From positions 186,001 to 250,000 of the forward strand of contig NZ_MRZJ01000002.1 in assembly GCF_002994445.1 (NCBI RefSeq): a DNA stretch of 64,000 nucleotides, given 5' to 3'. A model generated the notes under the pieces. The model was given only the letters and a program-made list of their open reading frames with translations. It searched no databases and had not been told where the DNA came from. Positions 8,039 through 16,199 of the stretch are shown piece by piece. How positions within the stretch are numbered: position 1 is the first letter of the stretch; the number at the start of each line of letters is the position of its first letter. A program made the translations under genes and the position numbers. This DNA comes from Staphylococcus simulans (GTDB lineage Bacteria; Bacillota; Bacilli; Staphylococcales; Staphylococcaceae).

Positions 8039-8115
8039 TTGAAAGTATAATTAAATTCATGTCATTTTCGAAAAGGTTATAACAAAACATTATGCAGAAA
8101 ATTCAAAAATGAAGA

Positions 8116-8145
8116 TTGCGCTTAAATTAAGCTCCATGCTATAAT
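8116..8145 (+). promoter_or_regulatory. extended -10 promoter facing the amino-acid permease
   Basis: TTGCGC, an 18-bp spacer, then TGC-TATAAT. It would give a leader of about 400 nt before the permease, or a separate untranslated RNA; no terminator is visible between it and 8363. Confidence 0.4.
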
Positions 8146-8306
8146 GTTCAAATAATATGTATTTCTTAAATGGACAGCGTTCATTGTGAATTGAATGTAT
8201 CCCATGAAACGTAAAAGTTCTAATAAAAAATACAATATTTATTTTGAGCGCGAAATGCATTAAAATGCGTGATGATTGCTTTCTTACGTCGTTTAGAAAA
8301 AAATAA

Positions 8307-8321
8307 ATGAAAGCGCATACA
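8307..8321 (+). promoter_or_regulatory. cre site (CcpA) upstream of the amino-acid permease
   Basis: ATGAAAGCGCATACA matches WTGNAANCGNWNNCW at every position. It lies 41 bp upstream of the -10 at 8363, which is compatible with carbon-catabolite control of the permease. Confidence 0.65.
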
Positions 8322-8377
8322 TAAAAGTGTAATTTTTATGTTTTCATCTTAGAATTTTATAGTATAATAGCCTCAAT

Positions 8378-8520
8378 GGGCTTAGCAGAATAGAAATCGA
8401 TAGGAAAAAGAAAAAAGTGTTTAATTTTTCGCAATCTTCTTAATCTTAGTAAATTGGGATGCTGAGATTTGGATGACATCATTATGGGGCTGATTATCGA
8501 TACCAAAACAAACTAAGCCT
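8378..8520 (+). promoter_or_regulatory. candidate structured 5' leader of the amino-acid permease
   Basis: A transcript from the -10 at 8363-8368 would begin near 8375. It could form P1 GGCTTAG (8379-8385)/CTAAGCC (8513-8519), P2 ATCGATA (8396-8402)/TATCGAT (8495-8501) and P3 AATCTTAG (8442-8449)/CTGAGATT (8462-8469). None of the T-box, lysine, glycine or SAM landmarks is present. There is no terminator hairpin, so any control would be translational. Function is unproven. Confidence 0.35.
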
Positions 8521-8551
8521 GGAAATTATGAAAGAGAAGGGGTATTTTCTA

Positions 8552-9943
8552 ATGGAAGAAACTCAATTACACAGGGGATTAAGCTCTAGACAGATTCAAA
8601 TGATTGCACTCGGAGGTACAATCGGTGTTGGTCTATTTATGGGAGCAACAAGTACAATTAAATGGACTGGGCCATCAGTTATCTTCGCTTATCTGATCGT
8701 CGGCTTATTCTTATTCTTAGTCATGCGTGCAATGGGAGAAATGGTTTACTTGCATCCTACTACAGGATCATTTGCGAACTTCGCAAGCGACTACATTCAT
8801 CCGGTAGCAGGGTATTTAACAGCTTGGAGCAACATTTTCCAATGGGTTGTTGTTGGTATGAGTGAGGTTATCGCAGTAGGCGAATACATGCGCTATTGGT
8901 TCCCGGAATTACCAGACTGGATTCCTGGCGTTATCGTTATTGTTTTATTAGCTTCAGCGAACTTAGTATCAGTTAAAGCATTCGGGGAATTTGAATTCTG
9001 GTTTGCGATGATTAAAATTGTCACTATCGTCTTAATGATTATTGCTGGTTTTGGTTTAATCTTCTTCGGATTAGGCAACGGCGGCAATGCAATTGGTTTA
9101 TCTAACCTTTGGGAGCACGGCGGATTCTTCCCTAATGGTTGGGTTGGATTCTTCTTCGCATTATCAATCGTAGTAGGATCTTACCAAGGTGTAGAATTAA
9201 TCGGTATTACAGCAGGGGAAACTAAAAATCCTCAAAAGAACATTAAAAAAGCAGTTAACGGTGTTATCTGGCGTATTTTAATCTTCTACATCGGTGCTAT
9301 CTTTGTTATCGTAACAGTTTATCCTTGGGATGAATTAGGCAACATCGGAAGCCCGTTCGTAGCAACATTTGCAAAAGTCGGTATTACAATTGCAGCTGGT
9401 TTAATCAACTTCGTAGTATTAACAGCAGCAATGTCTGGATGTAACTCAGGTATCTTCAGTGCCAGCCGTATGATCTATACATTAGCACAGCACAAACAAT
9501 TACCTAAGTTCTTCTTGAAAGTTATGAAAAACGGTGTACCTTTATACACTGTACTTGCGATTTCACTTGGTATCTTTATCGGTGTTATCTTAAACGTAGT
9601 TTTACCTTTATTCATTAAAGGTGCAGACAGCATTTTCGTATATGTATATAGTGCATCGATCTTACCAGGTATGATTCCATGGTTCATGATTTTAATCAGT
9701 CACATCCGCTTCAGAAAGCTTCACCCTGAACAAGTGCAAGGCCATCCTTTCACTATGCCGGGCGGCGCACCTGCAAGCTATGTAACTATCGCATTCTTAA
9801 TCATGGTATTAATCGGTATGTTATTCAATAAAGAAACAGTTATCTCTGTTGTTATCGGATTTATCTTCTTAGGCTTTATGACAGCATTCTACTTCATCAG
9901 AGGCTATCATAAATTACCATATAAAGATCAACATTTAGAATAA
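8552..9943 (+). CDS. amino-acid permease (APC superfamily, AAT family)
   Basis: This 463-residue protein has 12 membrane spans. [23 protein letters not shown] at residues about 9-31 is the diagnostic first helix of the AAT family (CycA, AnsP, GabP, LysP), and the [18 protein letters not shown] loop is also typical. The substrate among D-Ala/Ser/Gly, Asn, GABA or Lys cannot be decided from the sequence. I start it at ATG 8552 because AGAAGGGG precedes it by 9 nt, whereas ATG 8528 has no ribosome site. A cre site and a structured leader lie upstream. Confidence 0.88.
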   Translation: MEETQLHRGLSSRQIQMIALGGTIGVGLFMGATSTIKWTGPSVIFAYLIVGLFLFLVMRAMGEMVYLHPTTGSFANFASDYIHPVAGYLTAWSNIFQWVVVGMSEVIAVGEYMRYWFPELPDWIPGVIVIVLLASANLVSVKAFGEFEFWFAMIKIVTIVLMIIAGFGLIFFGLGNGGNAIGLSNLWEHGGFFPNGWVGFFFALSIVVGSYQGVELIGITAGETKNPQKNIKKAVNGVIWRILIFYIGAIFVIVTVYPWDELGNIGSPFVATFAKVGITIAAGLINFVVLTAAMSGCNSGIFSASRMIYTLAQHKQLPKFFLKVMKNGVPLYTVLAISLGIFIGVILNVVLPLFIKGADSIFVYVYSASILPGMIPWFMILISHIRFRKLHPEQVQGHPFTMPGGAPASYVTIAFLIMVLIGMLFNKETVISVVIGFIFLGFMTAFYFIRGYHKLPYKDQHLE

Positions 9944-9952
9944 TGGCAAAAT

Positions 9953-9986
9953 AAAAAGAGTTGGGCGCAAGCTCAACTCTTTTTTA
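9953..9986. terminator. bidirectional terminator between permease and rpiR-type gene
   Basis: AAAAGAGTTGGGC, loop, GCTCAACTCTTTT, with a following T run. The A-rich left arm can serve the minus-strand gene. Confidence 0.8.
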
Positions 9987-10856
9987 ATGCTCAAATTTAA
10001 TTTTGGATAAATGCTTCTTGTAGTTATTTAAAGCCATTTTAGATTGGGTAATCGTATCAAGCGAATTAGAAAAGTCCATAGATAAATAACGATAATACAA
10101 GACATTAATCGTAAAGAGCTGTGCAACGAGAGAAGTCGTCGCAGCCATACGAAATTCACTTTCCTCTGACTCGCTGTAGAGCAGATTAATATCGCTGTAG
10201 CGTGCTATCGGATTATCTGCATTGCCCATCAATGTAATGAGGAATAGATGATAATCAGATGCTACACGAACAATGGCTTCTAATTCATTGTGTTCACCGC
10301 TGTTGGATATTACAAATAAAGTATCTCTGGCATCATGTGTTGCGATCAAACTGATTAAAGTATGTACACTCTCGATACACTGTGCATTTAATCCGACTTT
10401 AGACAGCTTTTGAGTCAAATCCAAAGCAGAAATATAAGATGCACCGAACCCGAATAAAAAGATAGTGCGCGAATTTTTCAGTCTTTCGCAAACATGTTCG
10501 ATTTGCTGTTCATCAACATCATTAGACACATTGCATAGTGTTTGCGTAGTACGCGAAAGCATTTTGCGTTTAATCGAGTCGATGGATTCATTCGGCTGCA
10601 GTTCTAAAGGTTTTGGCTGCGTACGTTGAGACAAGTACTTCGCAACTTCAGTTTTTAAAGCTTGAAATCCGCCTTCTGTAATTTTATAGCCGAAGCGGAC
10701 AACGGAAGAAGGGCTGGTATTGGTGCTGTCAGCTAAATCTGAAGTGGTCATATTGATGACCTGGTGCGGCCGTTGTAAAATAAAATCCGCTATTTTCTTC
10801 TCGCTTTTAGTGAGTGTGCTGTATTTTGTTTCAAGTGTAAATAATATATTTGTCAT
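9984..10856 (-). CDS. MurR/RpiR family transcriptional regulator
   Basis: This 290-residue protein has an N-terminal HTH_6 domain (about residues 1-77, with SEKKIADFIL and STNTSPSSVVRFGYKI) and a C-terminal SIS domain (about 120-250, with FLFGFGASYISALDL and SNSGEHNE) that binds phosphosugars. It is probably a sugar-phosphate-responsive regulator; no sugar pathway gene adjoins it. Of the starts GTG 10865, ATG 10859 and ATG 10856, I prefer the last for spacing from AGGTGG. An 8-bp-arm inverted repeat at 10903-10924 is a candidate own operator. Confidence 0.85.
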   Translation of the reverse strand: MTNILFTLETKYSTLTKSEKKIADFILQRPHQVINMTTSDLADSTNTSPSSVVRFGYKITEGGFQALKTEVAKYLSQRTQPKPLELQPNESIDSIKRKMLSRTTQTLCNVSNDVDEQQIEHVCERLKNSRTIFLFGFGASYISALDLTQKLSKVGLNAQCIESVHTLISLIATHDARDTLFVISNSGEHNELEAIVRVASDYHLFLITLMGNADNPIARYSDINLLYSESEESEFRMAATTSLVAQLFTINVLYYRYLSMDFSNSLDTITQSKMALNNYKKHLSKIKFEH

Positions 10857-10902
10857 CATAACCACCTGCTTCTTGATCTATTTTAAGATGATAGATAGCG
10901 GT

Positions 10903-10924
10903 AAACAATTTCCCTTAATTGTTT
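10903..10924. promoter_or_regulatory. inverted repeat upstream of the RpiR-type gene
   Basis: AAACAATT (10903-10910) and AATTGTTT (10917-10924) are separated by 6 bp and lie 46 bp upstream of the regulator start. It is a candidate autoregulatory operator. Confidence 0.4.
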
Positions 10925-11103
10925 CAGCAAACTGAATTGAAAGTCAGATAGCCTCCCAGATATCTGCTAACCGTAACAATGGTTTTAAGTTTACTATATG
11001 ACACGCACTAAAACAATTGCGGATTTTATTAACTATTACTACAATACCAATATTATTAATGTTTAAACAGTTTACTAATAAAAATAAACAATCTATCAAA
11101 ATA

Positions 11104-11442
11104 TTAGCGTTCTTGAAGATGAAACAAGTGCAGAACTTCATGGATTTGAGCTTCAAATGTATCGATTAAAGTATAAAAGTTGCCGGTAGTGAGCGGCAGC
11201 AGCGGTTGATGTATGAGTTTTGAAAGCAAGTCGCAATAACGTACCACAAGAAACGTGGGATGTGTCTCTATTAAAGCAACAGCTTCATGATGTGCCTGTG
11301 TTACCCATGTTTGAATGGACGCACGATGCTTTTCAACTTGTTTGGGTCGGTTGAGCAATAAAGCGTGGCGATAGTTTCTGCTTAAGGATAAACCGTATAC
11401 GAGTTGTTCATACAGCTGTGCTTCTATTGAAGGTGTTGTCAT
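11104..11442 (-). CDS. hypothetical protein, 112 residues
   Basis: This is a soluble, mostly helical small protein rich in His, Leu and Gln (for example HALLLNRPKQVEKHRASIQ). It has no signal peptide, membrane span or known motif. AAAGGAG precedes ATG 11442. It is flanked by AT-rich spacers and divergent from the CPBP protease gene. I do not recognise it. Confidence 0.6.
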   Translation of the reverse strand: MTTPSIEAQLYEQLVYGLSLSRNYRHALLLNRPKQVEKHRASIQTWVTQAHHEAVALIETHPTFLVVRYCDLLSKLIHQPLLPLTTGNFYTLIDTFEAQIHEVLHLFHLQER

Positions 11443-11540
11443 AAGAATAGGCTCCTTTAAAGAAAATGATTTGTGATTTTAAACCGAATAACATAAGATA
11501 AATGCATGAGAAAATAATTTTGTGTTAAGAGGAGAGCATT

Positions 11541-12257
11541 ATGGAGTTAAGAAATCATAAACCGGCATGGCGTGACTTAACGTTAATCCCGATAGGTATT
11601 GTTCTGATTTTAATTTTTACATTTATACAGACATTGATCGCAGCTAATTTTAATGTACCGTTGACAGAATCAACATTGATACCCATTTCAGCAATCGGAC
11701 AAATCAATACATATATAACGTTATTAATCATTTACTACTACTTCCATTACAGTGAAATGCCGCTGAAGTTCTCTTTAGGATGGCAATATGTGAAGCGGCA
11801 TTGGCTGTTTCTATTGATTATGCTGGTTATCGCGATGGGTGCAGAAACACTCTACAATCATTTGATGACTTTATTGCCGGAAGGCTTCGGCTATACTGAG
11901 ACACAAAATGAAAAAGAGTTAGATGCATTGTTTCATAACCCTGCTTTCTTGCCATTCACTTTTATCTTTGTAGTGATACTCGGTCCTGTCGTTGAAGAAT
12001 TGTTCTTTAGAACGATTTTAATCGGAGAGTTAGGCAAGAAATTCAATTACATTGTCATGGGTATTATCTCAGTGATTGGTTTTACATTGATGCATGTGAC
12101 AGGGGCCAATTCACCGTTAGAATTCGGTTCCTACTTAATTATTGCATTGGTCATTGTGTATGTATATTTCAAATCCGGTAAAAATACTGCATCAACAATA
12201 GCGATTCATATGGCTAACAATTTAGTATCCTTTATAATGTCGCTATTTTTTGTATAA
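11541..12257 (+). CDS. CPBP family intramembrane glutamic endopeptidase
   Basis: This 238-residue protein has about 7-8 membrane spans. The three Abi/CaaX protease-like motifs are visible: EELFFR (EExxxR, about residue 150), FTLMH (FxxxH, about 180) and HMANN (HxxxN, about 226), which form the metal-independent intramembrane active site. Staphylococcal relatives such as MroQ act on peptide signals or cell-envelope targets; this protein's substrate is unknown. GAGGAG precedes ATG 11541. It is convergent with the HTH/WYL-type regulator. Confidence 0.85.
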   Translation: MELRNHKPAWRDLTLIPIGIVLILIFTFIQTLIAANFNVPLTESTLIPISAIGQINTYITLLIIYYYFHYSEMPLKFSLGWQYVKRHWLFLLIMLVIAMGAETLYNHLMTLLPEGFGYTETQNEKELDALFHNPAFLPFTFIFVVILGPVVEELFFRTILIGELGKKFNYIVMGIISVIGFTLMHVTGANSPLEFGSYLIIALVIVYVYFKSGKNTASTIAIHMANNLVSFIMSLFFV

Positions 12258-12267
12258 GCCGCAAAAA

Positions 12268-12307
12268 TAAACTCCAACTGATGGTTTGTGCCATTAGTTG
12301 GAGTTTA
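12268..12307. terminator. bidirectional terminator
   Basis: TAAACTCCAACTGATGG pairs with CCATTAGTTGGAGTTTA (one wobble), running into the last codons of the minus-strand regulator. It serves both convergent genes. Confidence 0.8.
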
Positions 12308-12980
12308 AAAATTGCTGATAATTATAAATGGTAATGTCATGTGTTTTGACAGTTTTATGGAATGAATAAGAAATATCATGAATCGCATCAATTGCGATTT
12401 CTTTTGTATGTCCGTGTCCGATATCAAATGTTACAACTCGCCACTCGGCATGGCGGCAGACCAATCCTATAAAGATGACATTTTCAGTGAAGGTTTGCTG
12501 GTTCATTTCATATTCAACCAGCATGACATTGCGTTCGGCACAGTAAATTAATAAGTCCGAGAATGTTTGAGGAAGTGTCGGATTCGGATTAGATTCGAAT
12601 TTAATATAGCGATCCATGCGTTTTAGAATACGTCGTATATGTGTGGCAGGCTGGTTTAAACATTTCTTGATAAGCTGTTCGATTTCCTTTTTATATGGCA
12701 GTTGGGAATAAGATTGGCTTTCATTCAATGTCATGAACAGTGCCAGCATTTGATCTTCGGTCAATTCAAGGGTAATAGGGGCATGACTTTGCTGGATACG
12801 ATAGCCGCCGAGCATGCCTTGTTTTGCGATAATCTGCACCCCTTGCTGTTCTAAATCTTGAATATCGCGCAAGATAGTACGCTTAGAAACTTTAAGTGTT
12901 TTCGCGAGCTGAGATGCAGTAAGCTGATCATTCGTTTCAATTGCTTGTACGAGTTTATTTTGACGTTCTATTTTGTTCAA
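12294..12980 (-). CDS. HTH_11/WYL-type transcriptional regulator (YafY-like)
   Basis: This 228-residue protein has an N-terminal winged helix (residues about 1-60, with LTASQLAKTLKVSKRTILRDIQDLEQQG) followed by a region resembling a divergent WYL effector domain (about 135-215). Such proteins usually repress nearby genes in response to a small ligand. The start is TTG 12980 with GGAGGTGG just upstream. The regulator is divergent from the RsaI-like RNA, so the two share a control region. Confidence 0.75.
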   Translation of the reverse strand: MNKIERQNKLVQAIETNDQLTASQLAKTLKVSKRTILRDIQDLEQQGVQIIAKQGMLGGYRIQQSHAPITLELTEDQMLALFMTLNESQSYSQLPYKKEIEQLIKKCLNQPATHIRRILKRMDRYIKFESNPNPTLPQTFSDLLIYCAERNVMLVEYEMNQQTFTENVIFIGLVCRHAEWRVVTFDIGHGHTKEIAIDAIHDISYSFHKTVKTHDITIYNYQQFLNSN

Positions 12981-13093
12981 TCATGCCACCTCCGAAACAT
13001 TACATATTACAATCATTATAGCATATGTATTTAATTTTGATATTTATAAACGGTGCTTTTGAAAAAAAGATAAAAATTTCTCGAATTTTTTCA

Positions 13094-13108
13094 AGTAAAC
13101 GCTTACAT
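13094..13108 (-). promoter_or_regulatory. cre site overlapping the small-RNA promoter
   Basis: On the minus strand, ATGTAAGCGTTTACT matches WTGNAANCGNWNNCW at every position. It covers the -35 (TTACAT, 13103-13108), so CcpA binding should repress. Confidence 0.75.
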
Positions 13109-13131
13109 TTTTAAAAGTTATGTGCTACACT
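13103..13131 (+). promoter_or_regulatory. promoter of the RsaI-like RNA
   Basis: TTACAT (13103-13108), a 17-bp spacer ending in TGC, then TACACT (13126-13131), an extended -10. Confidence 0.65.
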
Positions 13132-13137
13132 ATCATT

Positions 13138-13292
13138 AGTAACTAGGAGATAGCACTTAGTGAACAAAGGGGTAATGATAAATCATAGTCGTGTGATTTA
13201 TTAGAACGTGCAAATCACTAGTTAATTAACATCTTCAATATTATTACTTACTTTCCTTTCTATGCCGACTAGTTAAGCTAGTCGGTTTTTTT
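13138..13292 (+). ncRNA. rsaI: RsaI (RsaOG)-like CcpA-repressed small RNA
   Basis: This is a stand-alone transcription unit of about 150 nt with no reading frame. It has its own promoter and a cre over the -35. A 5' part carries AAAGGGGTAATG, then a hairpin (GATAAATCA/TGTGATTTAT, about 13178-13201) and a long single-stranded pyrimidine-rich stretch (CTTACTTTCCTTTC). It ends in a strong terminator, CCGACTAG/CTAGTCGG (13265-13285) plus T run. From memory, S. aureus RsaI is of similar size, is CcpA-repressed and lies beside the suhB-like gene, exactly as here. Identity rests on context and features, not on an alignment. Confidence 0.75.
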
Positions 13293-13300
13293 ATTTTTTT
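13265..13300 (+). terminator. terminator of the RsaI-like RNA
   Basis: CCGACTAG, loop TTAAG, CTAGTCGG, followed by a run of T to about 13300. Confidence 0.85.
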
Positions 13301-13379
13301 CAAGGTTATTAACAGTCTAAGGGTGTAACGTGCTAGAATGTAAACATACATAAGATATTAAGGATATGAGGTGTGTATT

Positions 13380-14183
13380 TTGAATCAACAGCAACTATTA
13401 GAATTAGATCAAGCAATCAGACATTGGTTAAAAGGTTTAGATGACATTATTCCGAATTTAATTGCAGATATGCATAAAGAAACTAAATTAAATAAATTCG
13501 ATTTAGTGACGAATGTCGATCGAATGATACAAGATCAGTTTGAAGCATTTATCAATGAACATTATCCTGACCATCAGTTATTCGGCGAAGAAAAGAATAA
13601 TGATTTGGTCGATGCGAAACATGGTGATGTATGGGTCATGGATCCTATTGACGGTACAGCGAATCTTGTTAAACAAAAGACAGATTACTGCATTATTTTA
13701 AGCTACTTCTCTGAAGGAGAACCGCTGCTTGCTTATATTTATGATTATCCGCATCACACATTATATAAAGCAATCAAAGGCGAAGGGGCTTTTGAAAATG
13801 AAGTCAGAATGCCTAAAGTAGCGCCGCTCCATATTAATGATGCGATATTGTCTTATAATTTATATGTCATTAATGAACAGACACAAGCAGATTTGAAAAA
13901 TGCGGCATTCAGTTATCGTTTAATCGGTTCTTGCGGATTAGATTCTTTACGTGTAATGAAAGGTCAATTCGGAGCGCATATCAATACCAATGCAAAACCA
14001 TGGGACATTTCAGCACAGTTTTTATTTTCTGAAGAGTTAGGATTGAAGATGACGAATTTGAAAAATGAAACCATTGATTTTGCGCTCGGCGGACCGTTTA
14101 TCATCAGTAATCCCGGCTGCCACGAAGCTGTCCTTGAGATATTAAATCGCGACGGCGGTTATGAAGTCAATAAAAATTCATAA
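13380..14183 (+). CDS. inositol monophosphatase family protein (SuhB-like)
   Basis: This 267-residue protein has the family's metal-binding motifs: GEEKNN (about residue 65), DPIDGTANLV (about 88-97, the DPIDGT signature) and WDISAQF (about 206). It should be a Mg2+-dependent sugar-phosphate or nucleotide phosphatase; the in vivo substrate is unclear for staphylococci. I start at TTG 13380, which has TGAGGTG 6 nt upstream; GTG 13371 falls within that ribosome site. It lies directly after the RsaI-like RNA and ahead of the LCP gene. Confidence 0.85.
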   Translation: MNQQQLLELDQAIRHWLKGLDDIIPNLIADMHKETKLNKFDLVTNVDRMIQDQFEAFINEHYPDHQLFGEEKNNDLVDAKHGDVWVMDPIDGTANLVKQKTDYCIILSYFSEGEPLLAYIYDYPHHTLYKAIKGEGAFENEVRMPKVAPLHINDAILSYNLYVINEQTQADLKNAAFSYRLIGSCGLDSLRVMKGQFGAHINTNAKPWDISAQFLFSEELGLKMTNLKNETIDFALGGPFIISNPGCHEAVLEILNRDGGYEVNKNS

Positions 14184-14254
14184 GACTTAAGGACCATTTA
14201 AAATAATTTGAGCTATAATATAATTGATTTAAATGATGACAGAGGAGTGATTGG

Positions 14255-15211
14255 GTGAAAAGAGCAGATAAATCTGGTCGCAAAATGGGGCTAGTACCTA
14301 AAATTTTATTATGGGCTTTTGGTATTCTAGTATTGCTTGCATTAATTGCTGCAATTTATTTAGCGGTTAAAATTTTTGCGGTAGGCGGCAAGATTCATAA
14401 TCCGTTAGACAGAGACAAATCCGAATTAAGAAAAGAGAAAGTTGATCTAAATAGAGGCGACCCGTTCACGATTGCCTTATTCGGTGTGGACAGCAATGCT
14501 CAACGTAAGAGCGAAGGAGACGGTCAGCGTTCAGACTCTATTATGGTGTTATCGATCAACCCTGATAAAAAGACAACTGAAATTGTCAGTATCCCGCGTG
14601 ATACACAAGCTGAAATTGTAGGACACGGTTCAACAGAAAAAATCAACCATGCTTATGCTTACGGCGGACCGAACATGGCAGTCAAATCATTAGAGAAATT
14701 GTTAGATGTACCAATTGATCATTATGCGACAGTTGATATGGACGGCATTAAAGGAATGGTAGATGCTATCGGAGGCGTAGATGTTGTCAGCAACGCAACA
14801 TTCAGCTTTGACGGCAATCATTTTGTTAAAGGCGAGAAAACACACTTGAATGGCGACCAAGCACTGGCATTTATCCGTTCACGTAAAGAAGAAGGCGCTG
14901 GAGGCGACTTCGGCCGTCAAGAGCGTCAGCAATTAGTCTTACGCGGTATTGCGGATGAGTTGACAAGTGTTAAATCACTGACAAACTTTAATGGTGTGAC
15001 AGATCAAATTGAAAAGAATGTAAAAACAGACTTATCTTTAGGCGAGTTGAATACGATTCGTTCCAAATATAAAAAGGCGAATGATAACGTCAACCGTCTT
15101 CAATTAGAAGGCAGCGGCGGCATTCAAAATGATGGACTCTATTATTACGTTCCAGATGAATCATCATTAAATAATGTATCGAATGCATTAAGAGAAAATC
15201 TGGATTTATAA
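14255..15211 (+). CDS. lcpC: LytR-CpsA-Psr (LCP) family cell-wall glycopolymer ligase
   Basis: This 318-residue protein has a short basic cytoplasmic N-terminus, one membrane helix (about residues 12-36) and an extracellular LCP domain. The domain shows TIALFGVD, RSDSIMV, VSIPRDTQ, KINHAYAYGG and the GDQALAFIRSRKE to DFGRQERQQ Arg-rich segment that binds the polyprenyl-pyrophosphate substrate. It attaches wall teichoic acid or capsule to peptidoglycan. The position after the SuhB-like gene matches lcpC of S. aureus as I remember it, so the symbol is by context. GTG 14255 has AGAGGAG 7 nt upstream. Confidence 0.8.
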   Translation: MKRADKSGRKMGLVPKILLWAFGILVLLALIAAIYLAVKIFAVGGKIHNPLDRDKSELRKEKVDLNRGDPFTIALFGVDSNAQRKSEGDGQRSDSIMVLSINPDKKTTEIVSIPRDTQAEIVGHGSTEKINHAYAYGGPNMAVKSLEKLLDVPIDHYATVDMDGIKGMVDAIGGVDVVSNATFSFDGNHFVKGEKTHLNGDQALAFIRSRKEEGAGGDFGRQERQQLVLRGIADELTSVKSLTNFNGVTDQIEKNVKTDLSLGELNTIRSKYKKANDNVNRLQLEGSGGIQNDGLYYYVPDESSLNNVSNALRENLDL

Positions 15212-15220
15212 TGACAAATT

Positions 15221-15257
15221 GCCAAGTTGGACTAAAAGTTCAGCTTGGTATTTTTTT
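15221..15257 (+). terminator. terminator of the LCP gene
   Basis: CCAAGTTGGAC and GTTCAGCTTGG pair with wobbles around loop TAAAA and are followed by TTTTTTT. Confidence 0.65.
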
Positions 15258-15331
15258 ACTCTAACATTTTAGTTTCTACGCAAATAAAATAATAAAATTC
15301 GGGTAATATCAAGAAGAGGGGGGAATATCTT

Positions 15332-15631
15332 ATGACAAACAATCGTGAAGAAAACCAAGTAGATAATCAAGAAGTACAAGACGTTTCTGAAATGGTAGAT
15401 GAAGGCGGCTTAGGTGCAGATAACTATTATGGTATTACTGAATACCAAGCTAACGGCAATGCTGTAGAAGTTGGTATTGATCAATTCAAATTAAAAGCCA
15501 GCGAATACAATGATGCTGATTTAGTGAACGCACTTGTATTGCATGCAGATGCGAACCACAATGAATCTAAATTTGATGAAGCTATCAATATTCTTAAAGA
15601 GGAATTATTAGGTAGATTACATGATAAGTAA
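15332..15631 (+). CDS. acidic hypothetical protein, 99 residues
   Basis: This very acidic small cytoplasmic protein has a disordered N-terminal 25 residues rich in Asn, Gln and Glu. A folded-looking C-terminal half follows, with two helices (ASEYNDADLVNALVLHADANHNESKFDEAINILKEELLG). It has a strong ribosome site (AGGGGGG) and its own terminator (15637-15667). I recognise it as a conserved staphylococcal type but know no function. Confidence 0.6.
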   Translation: MTNNREENQVDNQEVQDVSEMVDEGGLGADNYYGITEYQANGNAVEVGIDQFKLKASEYNDADLVNALVLHADANHNESKFDEAINILKEELLGRLHDK

Positions 15632-15636
15632 GGACT

Positions 15637-15667
15637 AATGCCGGCATGTCATGTGTCGGCATTTTTC
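15637..15667 (+). terminator. terminator of the acidic hypothetical gene
   Basis: AATGCCGGCA (15637-15646) pairs with TGTCGGCATT (15653-15662), followed by TTTT. Confidence 0.75.
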
Positions 15668-16199
15668 TCTCTTTTAATTGTTTTTTTTGGCAACACCTAG
15701 ATTTATATGACGAAGCTATCTAAACATTTACGGAAAAAAGATGTGGAAAATAAAAAATAATGAATAAAAGGTTTAATATGTCAACTTTAGAGTGTATATA
15801 TAAGTATGGGTCTTAACATTTATGACAATAAGTATTAGAATTAACAGTAAGACTATTTTTTTATTGCGTGGGGCAAAAAAGACTAGTCTTCAATATTTAC
15901 GGTTTATATAAAAACAGAGGTTATGGAAATGAGTTGAATCTTTAGAGACTTTTTTGTTTCTAAAGGGAGTGAGATGCAACCGCAATATTGTTGCATTGTT
16001 CATCTAAAGATTGCTTAATTTCAAAGACTATTATGTTTTCTACATACTTTCGTATAACAGAGAGCATAGCAGCGTGACATCGTGAGTGCGTGCGACCTTT
16101 GCATGACCGCCAACCCTCATCAATTGGCCAGGTATGCATTAGTCGGTATGTCATCAGCTTAAACACATTTGCTAGACCTCAGAATATAGGGGTGATTAT
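15668..16199 (+). other. long fdhA upstream region with three predicted hairpins
   Basis: There is no plausible gene. The minus-strand frame 15960-16166 overlaps the hairpins and has no ribosome site I can support. H1 is CTTTAGAGAC (15940-15949)/GTTTCTAAAG (15956-15965). H2 is ATGCAAC (15974-15980)/GTTGCAT (15990-15996). H3 is GCAT..CC-GCCAA (16101-16113)/TTGGC..GGTATGC (16124-16137). H3 sits inside a closing stem TGACAT (16075-16080)/ATGTCA (16148-16153). No convincing sigma-A promoter could be placed. This is a candidate regulatory leader. Confidence 0.4.

Larger units (their letters stand above)
7971..8551. other. 580-bp intergenic region: two cre sites, two promoters, structured leader
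   Basis: No plausible gene is present. A cre-like site lies on the minus strand at 8024-8038. An extended -10 promoter (TTGCGC 8116-8121, 18 bp, TATAAT 8140-8145) faces right. A second cre lies on the plus strand at 8307-8321. A second -10 (TATAAT 8363-8368) starts a leader that can fold into three stems (8378-8520). The long AT-rich 8150-8300 stretch shows nothing I can name. Confidence 0.5.
12981..13379. other. intergenic region holding a cre site and the RsaI-like RNA
   Basis: No protein gene is visible. It contains the promoter and cre at 13094-13131, a small RNA from about 13138 to 13292, and the ribosome site of the inositol-monophosphatase-family gene. Confidence 0.7.

Noticed and set aside
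8089..8103. CodY box (AATTTTCWGAAAATT) upstream of the amino-acid permease
   Set aside because: Three of fifteen positions differ and the site is over 200 bp from the nearest clear -10; it is too weak to list.
8461..8475. TPP riboswitch suggested by GATGCTGAGAT
   Set aside because: Only the first thi-box half is resembled; the second conserved half is missing and the gene is not related to thiamine.
15960..16166. 68-codon minus-strand frame upstream of fdhA
   Set aside because: It overlaps predicted hairpins, has no ribosome site or family resemblance, and its sequence is better explained as fdhA leader.
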